64,000 bases of DNA from Trissonchulus latispiculum (GCA_030248195.1 JASAND010012549.1:1-64000), one strand, 5' to 3'. Shown: positions 32,701-42,780, numbered from the stretch's first letter. Numbers and translations are program-made. The notes: generated from the letters alone by a model not told the origin.

Positions 32701-35700
32701 ATCATTGAGTTGACGCATATCATAGAGCCGACAGGGATAGACCACCCAGGGTGGACTGGTCACTCCATCTATGTACGGCCCTTCAACACACAAATACACA
32801 AATAAAAAACAAAAACAAACTGTACATTGTAAATATACACGTTCATTATGCACTGCGATTTAAGCGGATGCTAAATATACGTATACTGTTCCAATGACTT
32901 CAAACGGAACATGGACAAATTTGCCTAAATATTAAACTTTTTTATCGTTTCTCTTAACCCCATCCTAAACAGTGTCCCCTATTTTTGTGAAAAGTCACAT
33001 ACATTTCCTAGCATGAGCATAATATAGCAACAATTCTATTTGACAAAATCTAGACACAAAATATAATGCTATCTATAACCTATCCCTTTTCCCATCATAC
33101 AAGGTCTACGTACGTACCAAAACATTTTGTAGTCTGAAAACAACAAGATTATAAGCCAACTTATTCGTGCACATAATATGCGCGTCTATAACAAGAATCT
33201 GAAAGAAATGACTGCAGGCCGCAAGCGTTTTTCATTATTTCTATAAGAATCTGAAAGAAGCTATTCATGGACACAGACGCAATTACGTCAAGGTGAAAGC
33301 ATGCAAAACAAAGAGAGGGTAGGTAGGCTTACAGTCACTCTGAACACAGTATTGCTGAAGGCCAAACTCCTGAACGCACTGGAAACGAAAATAGACCGCT
33401 CTCACGTCTGCAAAAACAAACAGAAAAAATGACGATGCTGAACAAAAAAATTAGAGCACAGGGCCGCATGACGCACATTACGTAGCTTGTAGGTATATAC
33501 GTAGACTACAGAGTTAATAGCAAGTTAATATACACAACACAATAATAATATGTCTTAGATAACCTGGACAAACTAGAGTGGCACACAACTGTGTCGTGTA
33601 GCTCATTTTTAGACATGTACGCACTTCTGTAATAGGCGAAAGAAAGAAATATCACTATGCATAGAACAGATCCAACCGGGGAAGCTTCAAGCTGACCAAT
33701 TTGAGTGAAAACTTAAGCATAAGTCCCCAAAACCAGAGACAATGTGTAGAAACCAATAAACTACACAGGTCAAAAAAATAAAAAAACCTGCTGGTTTTTC
33801 TTTACTGGGGAGGGCGGGCTCCCCCCACCCCCACTTTTTTCGCCTAAAATAAACTCAGACCTGTACCAGTATGAAAGGCAGCAATAGTAATGTTGAGTCT
33901 AGAATGGGGACGATAGGGGTGATCCTCCACCGGAAATGCCTCAATCCGGACATCCACCGCCTCAGTGGAGCATCCGTCCAGACTGACGCTGTCGTTGAAT
34001 CCGTGCTCCAACCATTCCGCATGACAGGCTGAAGCAAAACAGATACGACAAAACTGCTGCAGCACGACAGCATAAAAATTCATGCATGATCATCAGTGGT
34101 GTGGGAGGAGGATGAGAATTTTTTTCCAAAATTCAAAAACAAATAGGACCAAAAACGAGAAACATTTTTCTAAAATGGGGAGGAGGGGGCAAGGATCGCC
34201 TACCGAATTAATTTGTGGCTATGCAATGTGTCTATGACAATTCAGAACTATACCGCATATACTCATGCAGTAACTGAAACGATAAGTGTCTGAATATTGC
34301 CCCATCCTTTGATTAAAGTCACTTTGAAGCCTGTAAATGGAACCTGATTCCTGAGAACTGAAAATTTCAATTTTACTTAAAAACTAAAAGCATGTTCAAA
34401 AAGCAAAACCCACCGTAAGCTTGCTCACTCATGGGTCTAGTCCACAAACGTCCCACCCCCGCACAAAAGTGGCACGCCCCCTGTGAGCATGTACATTTTG
34501 AAAAGGACAAGGTCACACCCGAAACGGGGGTCAGGGGAAAGCAGAGTCCCCCAGGGCGAGGGTGTATCCTAGATTTTGAATAGGGGTGGCCAACCCACCG
34601 CGCCCCCCCCAGAAATCGGTCTCCCCAGACTTGGGTCGCCCTCCCCAGAATCGCCCACCCCAGGATTCGGGCCTCCCCCCCCCAGATGATGTCTAAACTG
34701 CCCGAAGAATAGGGTTTTGAGGGTAAATTTTGAAAAAATTATCCGGCTTCGCCCGATTTTTAGACATTTCTCAGCATTTTTAGAAATATATTTTAAGCTT
34801 TCAAATTTCGCTAGACATTCCTAGTTGGCCCAAAAATATATACGTAGAGGTTTCTGACATCTTGGACGCCATTGGATAGACCACTCCTACCTATGTATAT
34901 ATGTATGTATAGGTATGACTAGCTTTTTCTAAGGGTCGTAGATTACATCTTATGTCCTATGTATGTCATAGGCCGCGATTGGTTTTAAAATCGACCCACT
35001 CCGATTTCCTTCATTTTCACATATGTTGTATCCATTATTGGTCCAAGTATCACTGCGCAATCCGTTTCTCCAAATCCCCTCGTATGCGTGAGAAAATGGC
35101 CTTCAAAGTTTCAATTTCAGCTCATTTTGAAGCAATCTGGAGCGATCAACTTTGAAGCAACCTAACTGACGCTTGGATTGGGCTCAAACTTTGCACGCAT
35201 ATTAGCTAATATAGGTACTAATAGTATGGCGAATTTGAACCAAAACGGTTAACCACAGCTCGTGTTTTGATCAAAAACGGGTTTCAGGACGGGGTCGTCA
35301 CAACCATCACTTTCACGGTTTTTCGGCTGTAGCCAAAAACCTAGGTTAGGGAAACGGCTGATTTTTTATGGTAGTTGTAGGGTCATATTTTTGTTAAGGG
35401 TTTTAACCCATTTGATTCAGGTTGGTCGTGAGCTGTTACATTTACGCGGAGCGTTTACAATATTCAACCAACGAACTTTGCTCTTAATTCGCATTTGCTC
35501 AACGCTCACGAGCAGCCTGGATCTGTTTTTGTTTTGCAGAAAATATTTGCCGTGGCGGATTTGCGTGACGACGTCAGTGCCTATCGACTACGAACTTGCC
35601 TATTGACTACGAACTGTGCCTATTGACTACGAGCCTGCCATTAATTTTATTATTGGTACTTTACTGGTGGTTATTATCTTATTGGTATTTACCTTGCTCC

Positions 35701-38700
35701 ATTTGCGGTGTATTTTCCTATTTTCTGGTATTTGGTTATTTCGATGTCGGCTAAATCTGAATCTTGCTGTTCTACCTCGTGTCGTAAAAGTTCAACTAAA
35801 ATTGCTTCGATGGATCATGCTATTTCCTGTAAGTATTGTCCTTCATCATTCCATCCGGGCTGTGTCGGAATTCCGGAGGCCAGTTTTAAGAAACTGGATC
35901 AGGGACTGCTGACTATTTTGGCCTATACTTGCGATGAGTGCTCAGAGAAACTTTCTTCCTTGATGGGTATATCTGCTACTGAGGGCCAGGATCCTGGTGT
36001 CCATAATCCACGAAACCGTCCTTCTGGCGACAATGAACGAGTCCTAGCTCTTGAGACTCAAATGAAGGATGTTTTGGCCAGAATTTCGAATCTAGAGTCC
36101 CGCCCCCCTCCCATCACTGCCCATCAGGTCAGAATGGAAATGTCCGATGTCCTTGAATCTCATGAGAAAAAGGACAAAGCTGTTCTCTTTGGCCTACCGG
36201 AGCAGGTGGGGGAGGACAATGCTAAACTGTCTATGGCTGAAGCAAGAGCTGCTGATTCGGCCGAACTTCGGGAAATTGCTGAGGCATTGGGTATTGATCC
36301 GAACTGTATTATTGATGTTTACAGGGACGGAACGAAACGGAAGGATGGTAAGCCGCGCATTATCAAGGTCAAATTCAGCAGTCAGGAAGCCAGATCCACC
36401 TTTATTTCTGGCGCCAGGGACTTGCGTACTGAGAAGGAGCGGTGGGAGATGATATGGTCGCGGGCAGATCTTACATATCGTCAGCGTGAAGAGGATCGAA
36501 AACTACGGATTCTACTGGATAAAGCTAGACTATCGAATAAAAATGCTGTTATTAGAAATGGTGCCATTGTTGATAAGGTAACAGGAAATGTTATTCCGGT
36601 AAATTAGTATGCACTGGCACTAAGCTTCCGCCTATAAAGGGCCAACTTAAGTGCGTATTGTTAAATGCTCAGTGTCTTCGAAATAAACTAGAGGAATTAA
36701 AAGCTGAATTGTTTTCCAAAAACTTTGATGTAATTTTTATTACAGAAACTTGGTTTGATGAAAGTGTCTTAGATTCTGAAATAATTGGAAATTCGGGGTA
36801 TAAACTTTTCAGGAGTGATAGGACTAATAGGGGGCATGGTGGATGCTGTATTTTAGTGCAAGCGCATATACCAACTGAAACTGTAACTGTTGCTAGTTTT
36901 TATGGATACTGTGAAGTGATTTTTATTGATGTGCAATTTGAGGGATTGAAAACCAGATTAGGATTAACGTATCGATCTCCCACCTCTACACCTTTGGCAG
37001 ATAATGCGTTGTGGGACAGTATCAGGAATAACAGAACGCAGCTTAACACGGTAATTGTGGGTGATTTCAACCTGCCTGATGTTGACTGGGAAGAATATAG
37101 TGGTAGGGGTGCTGCTAGTGTTCAATGTCTGGACTTGATAAACGAAATGGGGTTACATCAATTTGTAAAGCAACCAACTAGGGAGGGAAATATTTTGGAT
37201 ATAATTTTAGCAAATGATTCTAATTACGTAACAGATGTTGAAGTAACCTCTCCCTTTTCAACGAGTGATCATAGCAAGGTTGATTTTAAAATTGTTTGTG
37301 AGGTAAAAGCTCCTACAATTCTGAAGTATGAAAAATATGATTTCAAAAACGGAAATTATGATGCCATAAATAGATTCTTGACCAGTATTGACTGGATATC
37401 TGTATTTACTGGTGATGTGAATGCTGACTGGGCTGTATTCATTCAAATTATTCAGTATGCTTTTGAGTGTTATGTGCCTAAGATTACTGTTACTGTTGGA
37501 AAGGGGAAAGCGAGAATCCCTGGTAGGGTTAGGAAAGCATTGGCTAAAAAAAGGAGGAGATGGAAAATTTTCAAAAACAGTCAGACCGACCTAAATAAAC
37601 AACTTTTTCGTGATGCAGCTAGACATGCAAGAAACGAAATTCGAGACTCCGTGAAAAGACAGGAAGAAACCGTAGCAAATTCTGGGGATATTAAACGCTT
37701 GTATTCATATATTAACACTAGACTGAAGGGAAGAGATGGGATTCCGTCTCTTAAGAAAGACGGAGTTAGTGCAGTAAATGATGTCGACCGAGCAAATATG
37801 TTGAATCGAACTTTTGCTTCTGTTTATCAAACGGATAATGGAATCTTACCAAATTTCGAATTTCAGACTGATGAAAGAATTGAAAATTCTTTAATAACAA
37901 AGGAAAGAATTGCAAAGGCAATCCAAAATTTGAAACCCAAGTTTTCATCTGGTCCGGATGGGGTGTCTAGTTTTGTGTTAAAAAAGATTGCACTTGGTGT
38001 ATGTGATGCATTGTGCATACTTTTTAATGAATCTATGAATGCTCAAATGTTACCACGTGATTGGAAAATTGCAATTGTTGTACCTGTGTATAAAAGGAAA
38101 GGGAACAGCTCGGATCCATCTAATTACAGGCCTATTAGTCTGACCGTTGTAATATGCAAAGTACTAGAGACTTTAATCGTAGAGGATTTGTGGAAATTTT
38201 TATCTGAAAATAGATTGATCAGCAAGTATCAGCACGGATTTAGGAAGGCTAAATCAACCTTAACAAATCTGCTAACATGTTTGCATTCATGGTATCTAGC
38301 CAGGGATATTGGAAACAGGATTGACTGTGTGTTTATAGATTTTGCTCGTGCTTTCGATTCGGTTCCGCATGGCAAACTAGTGTATAAATTGGAAAGGTAT
38401 GGGGTTACGGGTCGTTTATTGGGCTGGATTAAAAATTTTTTGGACCAACGTACACACAGAGTAAATGTAAATGGAGTATTGTCGGGAACCATACCAATCA
38501 CCAGTGGGGTGCCTCAAGGATCGGTGCTAGGACCTCTGCTGTTTTTGCTTTATATAAATGATTTGTCTACTGTTGTATCTCACAGTACAGTTGAATTATT
38601 TGCTGATGATGCTAAGATATTTATTTCATGTCCAAAATCCTGTTTGTGTAATAGATTACAAAATGATCTAAGTGCTGTTTATCAGTGGGCCGTAAATTGG

Positions 38701-40872
38701 CAACTGAACCTTTCTGTTCCTAAGTGTCATGCTTTTTCTATTGGGGGTAGTCAATTGCTTAACTTGCATATTGGCGGGAATCGACTGGATTATGTAAACA
38801 CGGTTTCTGACTTGGGAGTGCTTCTAACGGGGGACCAGAAGGTTAGTCAGTATTGTCGGAAAATAAATAGGTCAGCATTAATTCTAGCGTCTAGAATTTT
38901 CAGATCTTTTCAAACTAGAGATCGTAGTTTACTGGTAAAAGTGTTTAAAACTTATGTGAGACCTCTTGTTGAGTATAATACACCAGTATGGTCACCGTAT
39001 TTGTTGCAGGACATAGATAAGGTAGAACATGTTCAAAGATCATTCACGAAACGGTTGAGAGGAATGGGTAATTTATCTTACATTGAAAGGCTTAGAGATT
39101 TGGGCTTGCACAGTCTGGAATATCGTAGATTAATAAATGATGCTGTGTTATGTTTTAAGATAGTTCAACATCAAATCGAATTGGAATTTTCTGACTTTTT
39201 CGTGTATTGTCCAGATGGCGGGACTAGAGGGCATGGACTTCGACTTAAACCAATTAAACGACCACGATTAGTCGTAACACAGAATTTCTTCAGTTGGCGG
39301 GTAGTTAAGCTTTGGAATTCACTGCCTGAAGAAGTTGTTAATGCAGCCACTGTAAATATTTTCAGGCAAAAAATCGAAGAACTAGATTTGGGTGCTTTTT
39401 TAATAGGGCGGGGGCTTAGATGACCAGTGCTGGTCTTCTCTCGTCCTTCTTGAAATTTAATATAAACATGTGAGTGCGTATATATGTATTATGCAATTAT
39501 TGAACTATATATAACCTTTTCTTGTTCGATGCTAATAAAATTTGTGTACTAACTTGTTTATTTTTCTCTTTCAAGTAAACGAATTGTCTTGTCTTGTCTT
39601 GTCTTATTGGGGCCACACGCTCTGTTAATTTCAGCCAAATAGTAGATGGCAACGCTTTGAATTTTGAAGTCCACGTCCAAACCATTCTTGGCATAGTTTG
39701 GCACGGCTTGGCATTTAACGAGCGCTAGCGAGAAATGCATGCATTTTTGGGACTTGTGTCAAGAAGAAAAGTTGTTTCTTGTCGTAATTTTTGAGCACAC
39801 TGTACAAAATCGTAAAAATTAAAATTGTTCGAAACAGTACAAATTTTAGCTCATTCGAAAGCTTTTGACAAGCGGAACAACTTTTCTTCTTGACAAAAGT
39901 CCCAAAAATGCATGCATTTCTCGCTAGCGCTCGTTAAATGCCAAGCCATGCCAAGCCTGGTTTGGACGTGGACTTCAAAATTCAAAGCGTTGCCAACTAC
40001 TATTACCTTAACCGAATAAAACAATTTTTGGCACACCTCGTTCTACTGCTTAGAGTGATTAACTGATGCAAGGGTATACGGTTATTCTGTTCCAATCAAG
40101 CTGTGGACGTAAAATAAAGAGAAATTTGGCGATTCCCGAAAAGTGGCCGACGCCTTTTCTGGTGCCAATTTGACTTCAAAATCCCAAACCGATTTGGCTG
40201 AAATTAACAGAGCGTGTGGCCCCAATATGACCCTACAACTACCATAAAAAATCAGTCGTTTCCCTAATCTAGGTTTTTGGCTACAGCCAAAAAACCGTGA
40301 AAGTGATGGTTGTGACGACCCCGTCCTGAAACCCATTTTTGATCAAAACACGAGCTGTAGTTAACCGCTTTGGTTCAAATTTGCCATACTATTAGTACTT
40401 ATTAGCTAATATGCGTGCAAAGTTTGAGCCCAATCGAGCAATCCAAGCGTCAGTTAGGTTGCTTCAAAGTTGATCGCTCCAGATTGCTTCAAAATGAGCT
40501 GAAATTGAAACTTTGAAGGCCATTTTCTCACGCATACGAGGGAATTTGGAGAAACGGATTGCGCAGTGATACTTTGACCAATAATGGCTACAACATAATA
40601 TGTGAAAATGAAGGAAATCGGAGAGGGTCGATTTTAAAACCAATCGCGACATCTGCGTGTTTTACAAAAAGACTGTCATATAACGTCTTACATAGTTTTG
40701 AAAACTGGAATTGAAACTCGAAAACAGAAAGAAACCAACCTTGCTGTGGAATCCTTGAACAGCCATTCGGAACCACGGAACCGTTCTATAAAAAGAAATG
40801 GAAAATGCTAGAACTGGGAACCTCACCGGATCTCTCCTGCCTCAGAGAAAACCTTGGGCGGTTCTTCGCTTC
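25713..40872 (-). CDS. IL-17-receptor-like SEFIR receptor (5' end not found)
   Basis: Twelve exons with matching phases were assembled: 40827-40872, 40740-40785, 34254-34350, 33867-34028, 33333-33407, 32674-32780, 32122-32248, 31488-31663, 31030-31083, 27879-27951, 27073-27225 and 25713-26761, together about 720 residues. The ectodomain has regularly spaced cysteines and beta-strand-like segments such as VRAVYFRFQC and GYLFTNVPRGHYTAK, compatible with the paired fibronectin-III folds of IL-17 receptors. A transmembrane helix, basic anchor and SEFIR domain follow. Predicted role: type I receptor signalling through SEFIR adaptors. The signal-peptide exon was not found and should lie above 40872. 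One intron contains an intact LINE inside a foldback element, another a minisatellite element. The IL-17R call rests on the SEFIR-transmembrane-ectodomain layout, not on a database search. Confidence 0.75.
27073..27225 (-). CDS. Transmembrane exon, copy B
   Basis: 153 bp, donor GTAAGT, acceptor TTCTGGCTTGTAG. The leading AT joins G from exon 27879-27951 to give Asp. Encodes HFTAHYIRLARLKSYSTPF and the transmembrane helix. Confidence 0.85.
27275..27402. mobile_element. Short MITE with GACTGCACCAATAAAGTTTA end
   Basis: About 128 bp whose right end TTTGGTGCAGTCC mirrors the left GACTGCACCAA. A relative lies at 52998-53128. It sits in the receptor intron about 50 bp from the transmembrane exon. 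Confidence 0.55.
27879..27951 (-). CDS. Receptor membrane-proximal ectodomain exon
   Basis: Acceptor TTATTTAAG, donor G|GTACGT, phase 0 in and 1 out. Encodes VQAVHGDCYKDICLP and LLNFTLSK with two Cys and one N-glycosylation sequon (NFT). It supplies exactly the phase needed to join 31030-31083 to the transmembrane exon. Confidence 0.68.
28032..28808. repeat. Foldback module of H1
   Basis: Left arm 28032-28220 and right arm 28615-28808 are near-perfect reverse complements, including ACAAGAAAT/ATTTCTTGT ends and the GCTCCTCTGGAGC mini-hairpin. Homologous to 45461-46267. Confidence 0.85.
28885..30040. repeat. 8-unit ~145-bp minisatellite in H1
   Basis: Units start CGAGCGTAGTCGATTTA at 28885, 29028, 29173, 29318, 29463, 29606, 29751 and 29900, with periods of 143-149 bp. 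Each carries the near-palindrome GTGACCAGTGGTCAC and a second GACCAGTGGTC. Open frames spanning the array are artefacts. Confidence 0.92.
30711..30746. repeat. Terminal hairpin of H1
   Basis: A perfect 16-bp stem TATTATGTAGGGGCGC with loop TACC. A near-identical hairpin ends the homologous tail at 47604-47639. Confidence 0.9.
31030..31083 (-). CDS. Receptor ectodomain exon (GHYTAK)
   Basis: 54 bp, phase 0 to 0, acceptor ATGTTTTAG, donor GTTAGT. Encodes PTTGYLFTNVPRGHYTAK, resembling the last strands of a fibronectin-III-like domain. Confidence 0.7.
31488..31663 (-). CDS. Receptor ectodomain exon (DGVWIRLSNL)
   Basis: Acceptor GCTTTTTCAG after a (TTTG)n tract, donor GTAGGC, phase 1 to 0. Encodes LVIVDADGTPDGVWIRLSNL and EEYWFSLLNA. 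Confidence 0.72.
32122..32248 (-). CDS. Receptor ectodomain exon (TDCLGPLPVTGIYRL)
   Basis: Acceptor TTTTTTCAG, donor GTATGT, phase 0 to 1. Two cysteines and one NVS sequon. Confidence 0.75.
32674..32780 (-). CDS. Receptor ectodomain exon (SPPWVVYPCRLYD)
   Basis: Acceptor GTGTTGAAG, donor GTACGT, phase 1 to 0. Encodes PYIDGVTSPPWVVYPCRLYD and continues to HLQFP. Confidence 0.7.
33333..33407 (-). CDS. Receptor ectodomain exon (VYFRFQC)
   Basis: Acceptor TTTTTGCAG, donor GTAAGC, phase 1 to 1. Encodes VRAVYFRFQCVQEFGLQQYC. Confidence 0.75.
33867..34028 (-). CDS. Receptor ectodomain exon (CHAEWLEHGFNDSV)
   Basis: Acceptor TTGCTTCAG, donor G|GTACAG, phase 1 to 1. Encodes two cysteines and two sequons (NDS, NIT). 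Confidence 0.75.
34254..34350 (-). CDS. Receptor ectodomain exon (YRFSYCMSIC)
   Basis: Acceptor AGTTCTCAG, donor G|GTATAG, phase 0 to 1. Encodes ESGSIYRLQSDFNQRMGQYS and then YRFSYCMSIC. Confidence 0.65.
35744..36607 (+). CDS. LINE ORF1 protein with PHD-type zinc finger
   Basis: 287 residues from MSAKSESCCSTSC; an in-frame ATG at 35708 would add 12 hydrophobic residues. A PHD-like cysteine/histidine pattern sits near the N-terminus (SCKYCPSSFHPGC then YTCDEC), followed by a helical region (LALETQMKDVLARISNLESR) that may be a coiled coil and a basic C-terminal domain. ORF1 proteins of CR1-type LINEs with PHD fingers are thought to act as RNA-binding or chromatin-targeting chaperones. Stop TAG at 36605-36607. 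Confidence 0.8.
   Translation: MSAKSESCCSTSCRKSSTKIASMDHAISCKYCPSSFHPGCVGIPEASFKKLDQGLLTILAYTCDECSEKLSSLMGISATEGQDPGVHNPRNRPSGDNERVLALETQMKDVLARISNLESRPPPITAHQVRMEMSDVLESHEKKDKAVLFGLPEQVGEDNAKLSMAEARAADSAELREIAEALGIDPNCIIDVYRDGTKRKDGKPRIIKVKFSSQEARSTFISGARDLRTEKERWEMIWSRADLTYRQREEDRKLRILLDKARLSNKNAVIRNGAIVDKVTGNVIPVN
36658..39423 (+). CDS. LINE ORF2: endonuclease and reverse transcriptase
   Basis: About 920 residues. The N-terminal AP-endonuclease-type domain shows FITETWFDE, VGDFNLPDVDW and TSDHSKVDF. The reverse transcriptase shows YRPISLT, FIDFARAFDSV, GVPQGSVLGPLLF and the catalytic LFADDAKIF. The C-terminal region includes PVWSPY. There is no ATG near the start; the frame opens upstream and the first in-frame Met lies well inside the endonuclease domain, so translation probably begins by reinitiation or another non-canonical route after the ORF1 stop about 50 nt upstream. 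Intact, so possibly active. Confidence 0.93.
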   Translation: MLNAQCLRNKLEELKAELFSKNFDVIFITETWFDESVLDSEIIGNSGYKLFRSDRTNRGHGGCCILVQAHIPTETVTVASFYGYCEVIFIDVQFEGLKTRLGLTYRSPTSTPLADNALWDSIRNNRTQLNTVIVGDFNLPDVDWEEYSGRGAASVQCLDLINEMGLHQFVKQPTREGNILDIILANDSNYVTDVEVTSPFSTSDHSKVDFKIVCEVKAPTILKYEKYDFKNGNYDAINRFLTSIDWISVFTGDVNADWAVFIQIIQYAFECYVPKITVTVGKGKARIPGRVRKALAKKRRRWKIFKNSQTDLNKQLFRDAARHARNEIRDSVKRQEETVANSGDIKRLYSYINTRLKGRDGIPSLKKDGVSAVNDVDRANMLNRTFASVYQTDNGILPNFEFQTDERIENSLITKERIAKAIQNLKPKFSSGPDGVSSFVLKKIALGVCDALCILFNESMNAQMLPRDWKIAIVVPVYKRKGNSSDPSNYRPISLTVVICKVLETLIVEDLWKFLSENRLISKYQHGFRKAKSTLTNLLTCLHSWYLARDIGNRIDCVFIDFARAFDSVPHGKLVYKLERYGVTGRLLGWIKNFLDQRTHRVNVNGVLSGTIPITSGVPQGSVLGPLLFLLYINDLSTVVSHSTVELFADDAKIFISCPKSCLCNRLQNDLSAVYQWAVNWQLNLSVPKCHAFSIGGSQLLNLHIGGNRLDYVNTVSDLGVLLTGDQKVSQYCRKINRSALILASRIFRSFQTRDRSLLVKVFKTYVRPLVEYNTPVWSPYLLQDIDKVEHVQRSFTKRLRGMGNLSYIERLRDLGLHSLEYRRLINDAVLCFKIVQHQIELEFSDFFVYCPDGGTRGHGLRLKPIKRPRLVVTQNFFSWRVVKLWNSLPEEVVNAATVNIFRQKIEELDLGAFLIGRGLR
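40740..40785 (-). CDS. Receptor ectodomain exon (VPWFRMAVQGFHSK)
   Basis: Acceptor TCTTTTTATAG, donor GTTGGT, phase 2 to 0. Joins in frame to ESGSIYRL. The LINE-bearing intron lies directly downstream. Confidence 0.6.
40827..40872 (-). CDS. Possible upstream receptor exon (SEEPPKVFSEAGEIR)
   Basis: Donor GTGAGG; acceptor CACTAAG with a weak pyrimidine tract; phase 1 to 2, matching the next exon. Short, so less certain. No signal-peptide exon was found further upstream. Confidence 0.4.
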
Positions 40873-41054
40873 CTTAGTGACAGTGGGCTTCTGGCTCGCC
40901 GTGTATAGGATTTGCCTGATCGACCACCTACGACGACGACGACGACGACGAAATGGAAAATGTTGCGTACGTAATCAAGAAAAATTATGTGTATAATGTG
41001 CTGAGTATATAATATATCGTGAACACGAGTAGCGTCAGTGTTCACGGGCTTATG

Positions 41055-41237
41055 TACAGTACGCGCCAAAATAAATTCCCGTTTCACTAGCAAAAGTGAT
41101 TTGAAGTCAGTAATATTGGCATTATATATATACAAATCTGTGTGTTAAACTTGCCTTATGCTAACGTGTCATCTAAATGTCAGCGACAGCCATAAAATTT
41201 GTCAGTGAATCGGCAATTAATTTTGGCGCGTACTGTA
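41055..41237. mobile_element. TA-flanked mariner-type MITE
   Basis: TACAGTACGCGCCAAAATAA at the left mirrors the right end TTTTGGCGCGTACTGTA. 183 bp with TA at both ends, as for Tc1/mariner insertions. Confidence 0.75.
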
Positions 41238-41304
41238 CTGCTTATAGCGTGCAACAAATTGTGTTGTACAGTATATATATTATTGTGCAGCCAATCGTGC
41301 AAAA

Positions 41305-41515
41305 TACAGTACAGCTCATTTCAAAGTGAGCTTGAAGCGATGTCGCAAAAGCAAATTACGCGACATTTTTCGCGAAATGTCGTTAATTTTTGGCGACATT
41401 TCTCTAATATTTTGGGAGATTTCGCGAATTTTGAAGCGAAATGTCGCCAATTTCGCGACATTTCGCCAGATTTGGGACTTCGCCTCAAACGCACTTTGAA
41501 ATTAGCTGTACTGTA
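41305..41515. mobile_element. Second TA-flanked MITE
   Basis: TACAGTACAGCTCATTTCAA mirrors TTTGAAATTAGCTGTACTGTA (one base omitted here). The interior is full of TTCGCGACATT/AATGTCGCGAA palindromes. Confidence 0.72.
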
Positions 41516-41864
41516 TTATAGCTTTGTTAACATTTTCGTGACTCTATATTAATAAGGACACTGACAAGGATTGCTTGCACTGAAATCTTCTGCTACAGGA
41601 CTCTAGCTGAAATAAAATTTGACTAGCTCTAGCTCTTTTGACCAAAATTTTGAAATTTCGAAAGTTAGAAAGTGTTATAAATCGTTTGTTTTCCCACCGA
41701 TTTGAATGAAAACAACGTTAGAAACATTTGTATTTCAGAAATTATTATGGTAAAATTTGAATTTTCAAGTAAATTTGTGAAAATTTTCGATTTGGACCCC
41801 CAATTTCCAGGCCCCGGCCCCGGTGCATCTCTATTCAAAAGTACTCAAAAGTACTGTGTCGGGA

Positions 41865-42185
41865 TGGCCGAGTGGTCTAAAAAGCTGGTCAGAACCTCCG
41901 ATCTTACGGTCGGTGGTTCGATCCCCGGAGGCCACAAAGCTTTCTCGTCTCTAGCCAACCCAGCTATCCATCCTTAACTGGTCGATAAATAGTTATATAC
42001 CACCACTACGGTGGGAAGGTAACAGGAGTCTGTGTAAAGGGCCGGCCCCCCTTCCATGGATGCAGTCATTATTAGAGGTGACACTCCTGGCTCTACGGCT
42101 GAGAATCCGGGGACGAGCACCGGCACCCCATGTCCTGTGGCAGGACGGAGATATTACCTGGGGTAAACCTTTACCTTTTAACTTT
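41865..42185 (+). repeat. tRNA-derived SINE
   Basis: Head with A-box TGGCCGAGTGGTC and B-box GGTTCGATCCC (Leu/Ser-like), then a body shared in reverse orientation with 42555-42758 (CCTTAACTGGTCG and GGTGGGAAGG..AACAGGAGTC), ending in a TTTACCTTTTAAC tail. Confidence 0.65.
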
Positions 42186-42239
42186 TATTCATAGGAAAAA
42201 TTGCTGCCACAAGGGTACCGAAATTTGCTTCCACAAAGG

Positions 42240-42450
42240 TCAGTGAAATTTGACCACCCGTTCACGTTGGGGCGGGCCACCGAAATTGACCTTCCCCCGA
42301 AAATGCCTTCCCCCCCTCCCGGGATTTTTGCACACCCCCAGGGATTTTTTGGGGATCTAAATTTTTGCCAAAATTAGGCAAATTTTCAAAAATTTTCCGG
42401 CGTCGCCGGAGATTTTTTCGTAAAAATGGCTATTTTTGGCTTAAATCCTG
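42240..42450. repeat. C-run-rich element fragment between two SINEs
   Basis: CCTTCCCCCC and CACCCCC tracts followed by AATTTTCCGGCGTCGCCGG. Resembles the G/C-run elements at 43-51 kb. Confidence 0.35.
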
Positions 42451-42554
42451 GCATTTTGAGAACTTTTTGCCTTTCTACATTTACGTGTAAAATACGACAA
42501 AAATACCAGAACACAGGAACAGAACAGAACACAATACCATAACAGAACACTCAA

Positions 42555-42758
42555 GCACTACGCCAGAACACAGACTCCTGTTACGTTCCTTCCCACCGCA
42601 GTTACCGACCAGTTAAGGATAGGCAGCTGGGTTGGCTGGAGCCCACGGCGAACCGATGTGTGCTTAGTTCCTTGCTCAAGGGGATTTGTGAAAGTCTTGT
42701 GGCAGCGGGGTTCGGGTTAAGATTTTCAGTCGAACGCCTTACCATTCGGCCATCACGG
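42555..42758 (-). repeat. tRNA-derived SINE, minus strand
   Basis: Minus-strand head CCGTGATGGCCGAATGG with the same body as the SINE at 41865, forming an inverted SINE pair. Confidence 0.55.
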
Positions 42759-42780
42759 TACATAAAAATGCCCTCGCGAC

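Larger units (their letters stand above)
35392..39606 (+). mobile_element. Full-length non-LTR retrotransposon (CR1/Jockey-like)
   Basis: About 4.2 kb with two open reading frames (35744-36607 and 36658-39423) and a (CTTGT)n 3' tail at about 39585-39605. The surrounding foldback element reads continuously from GGGTCATA to TTGGGGCC once the LINE is removed, giving both insertion ends; the shared TATT is a possible 4-bp target duplication. Frames without internal stops imply a recent insertion. It lies in the large receptor intron, in sense orientation opposite to the gene. Confidence 0.88.
34974..40651. mobile_element. Foldback element interrupted by a LINE
   Basis: Left arm 34974-35391 is the reverse complement of 40229-40651. 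Left-arm sequence resumes after the LINE at 39605-39640 (mirror of 40190-40228), and the central part (39640-39800 against 39850-40010) is also palindromic. Without the LINE the element is about 1.46 kb. The outer arms share the phrase CTCCGATTT..TTCATTTTCACA with the TTAA elements at 58.9 and 61.4 kb, suggesting relatedness. Confidence 0.75.

Noticed and set aside
41865..41945. A functional tRNA-Leu/Ser gene
   Set aside because: Promoter boxes are good, but stem pairing is incomplete and the sequence continues into a repeat body present in inverted orientation at 42555-42758, so it is a SINE.
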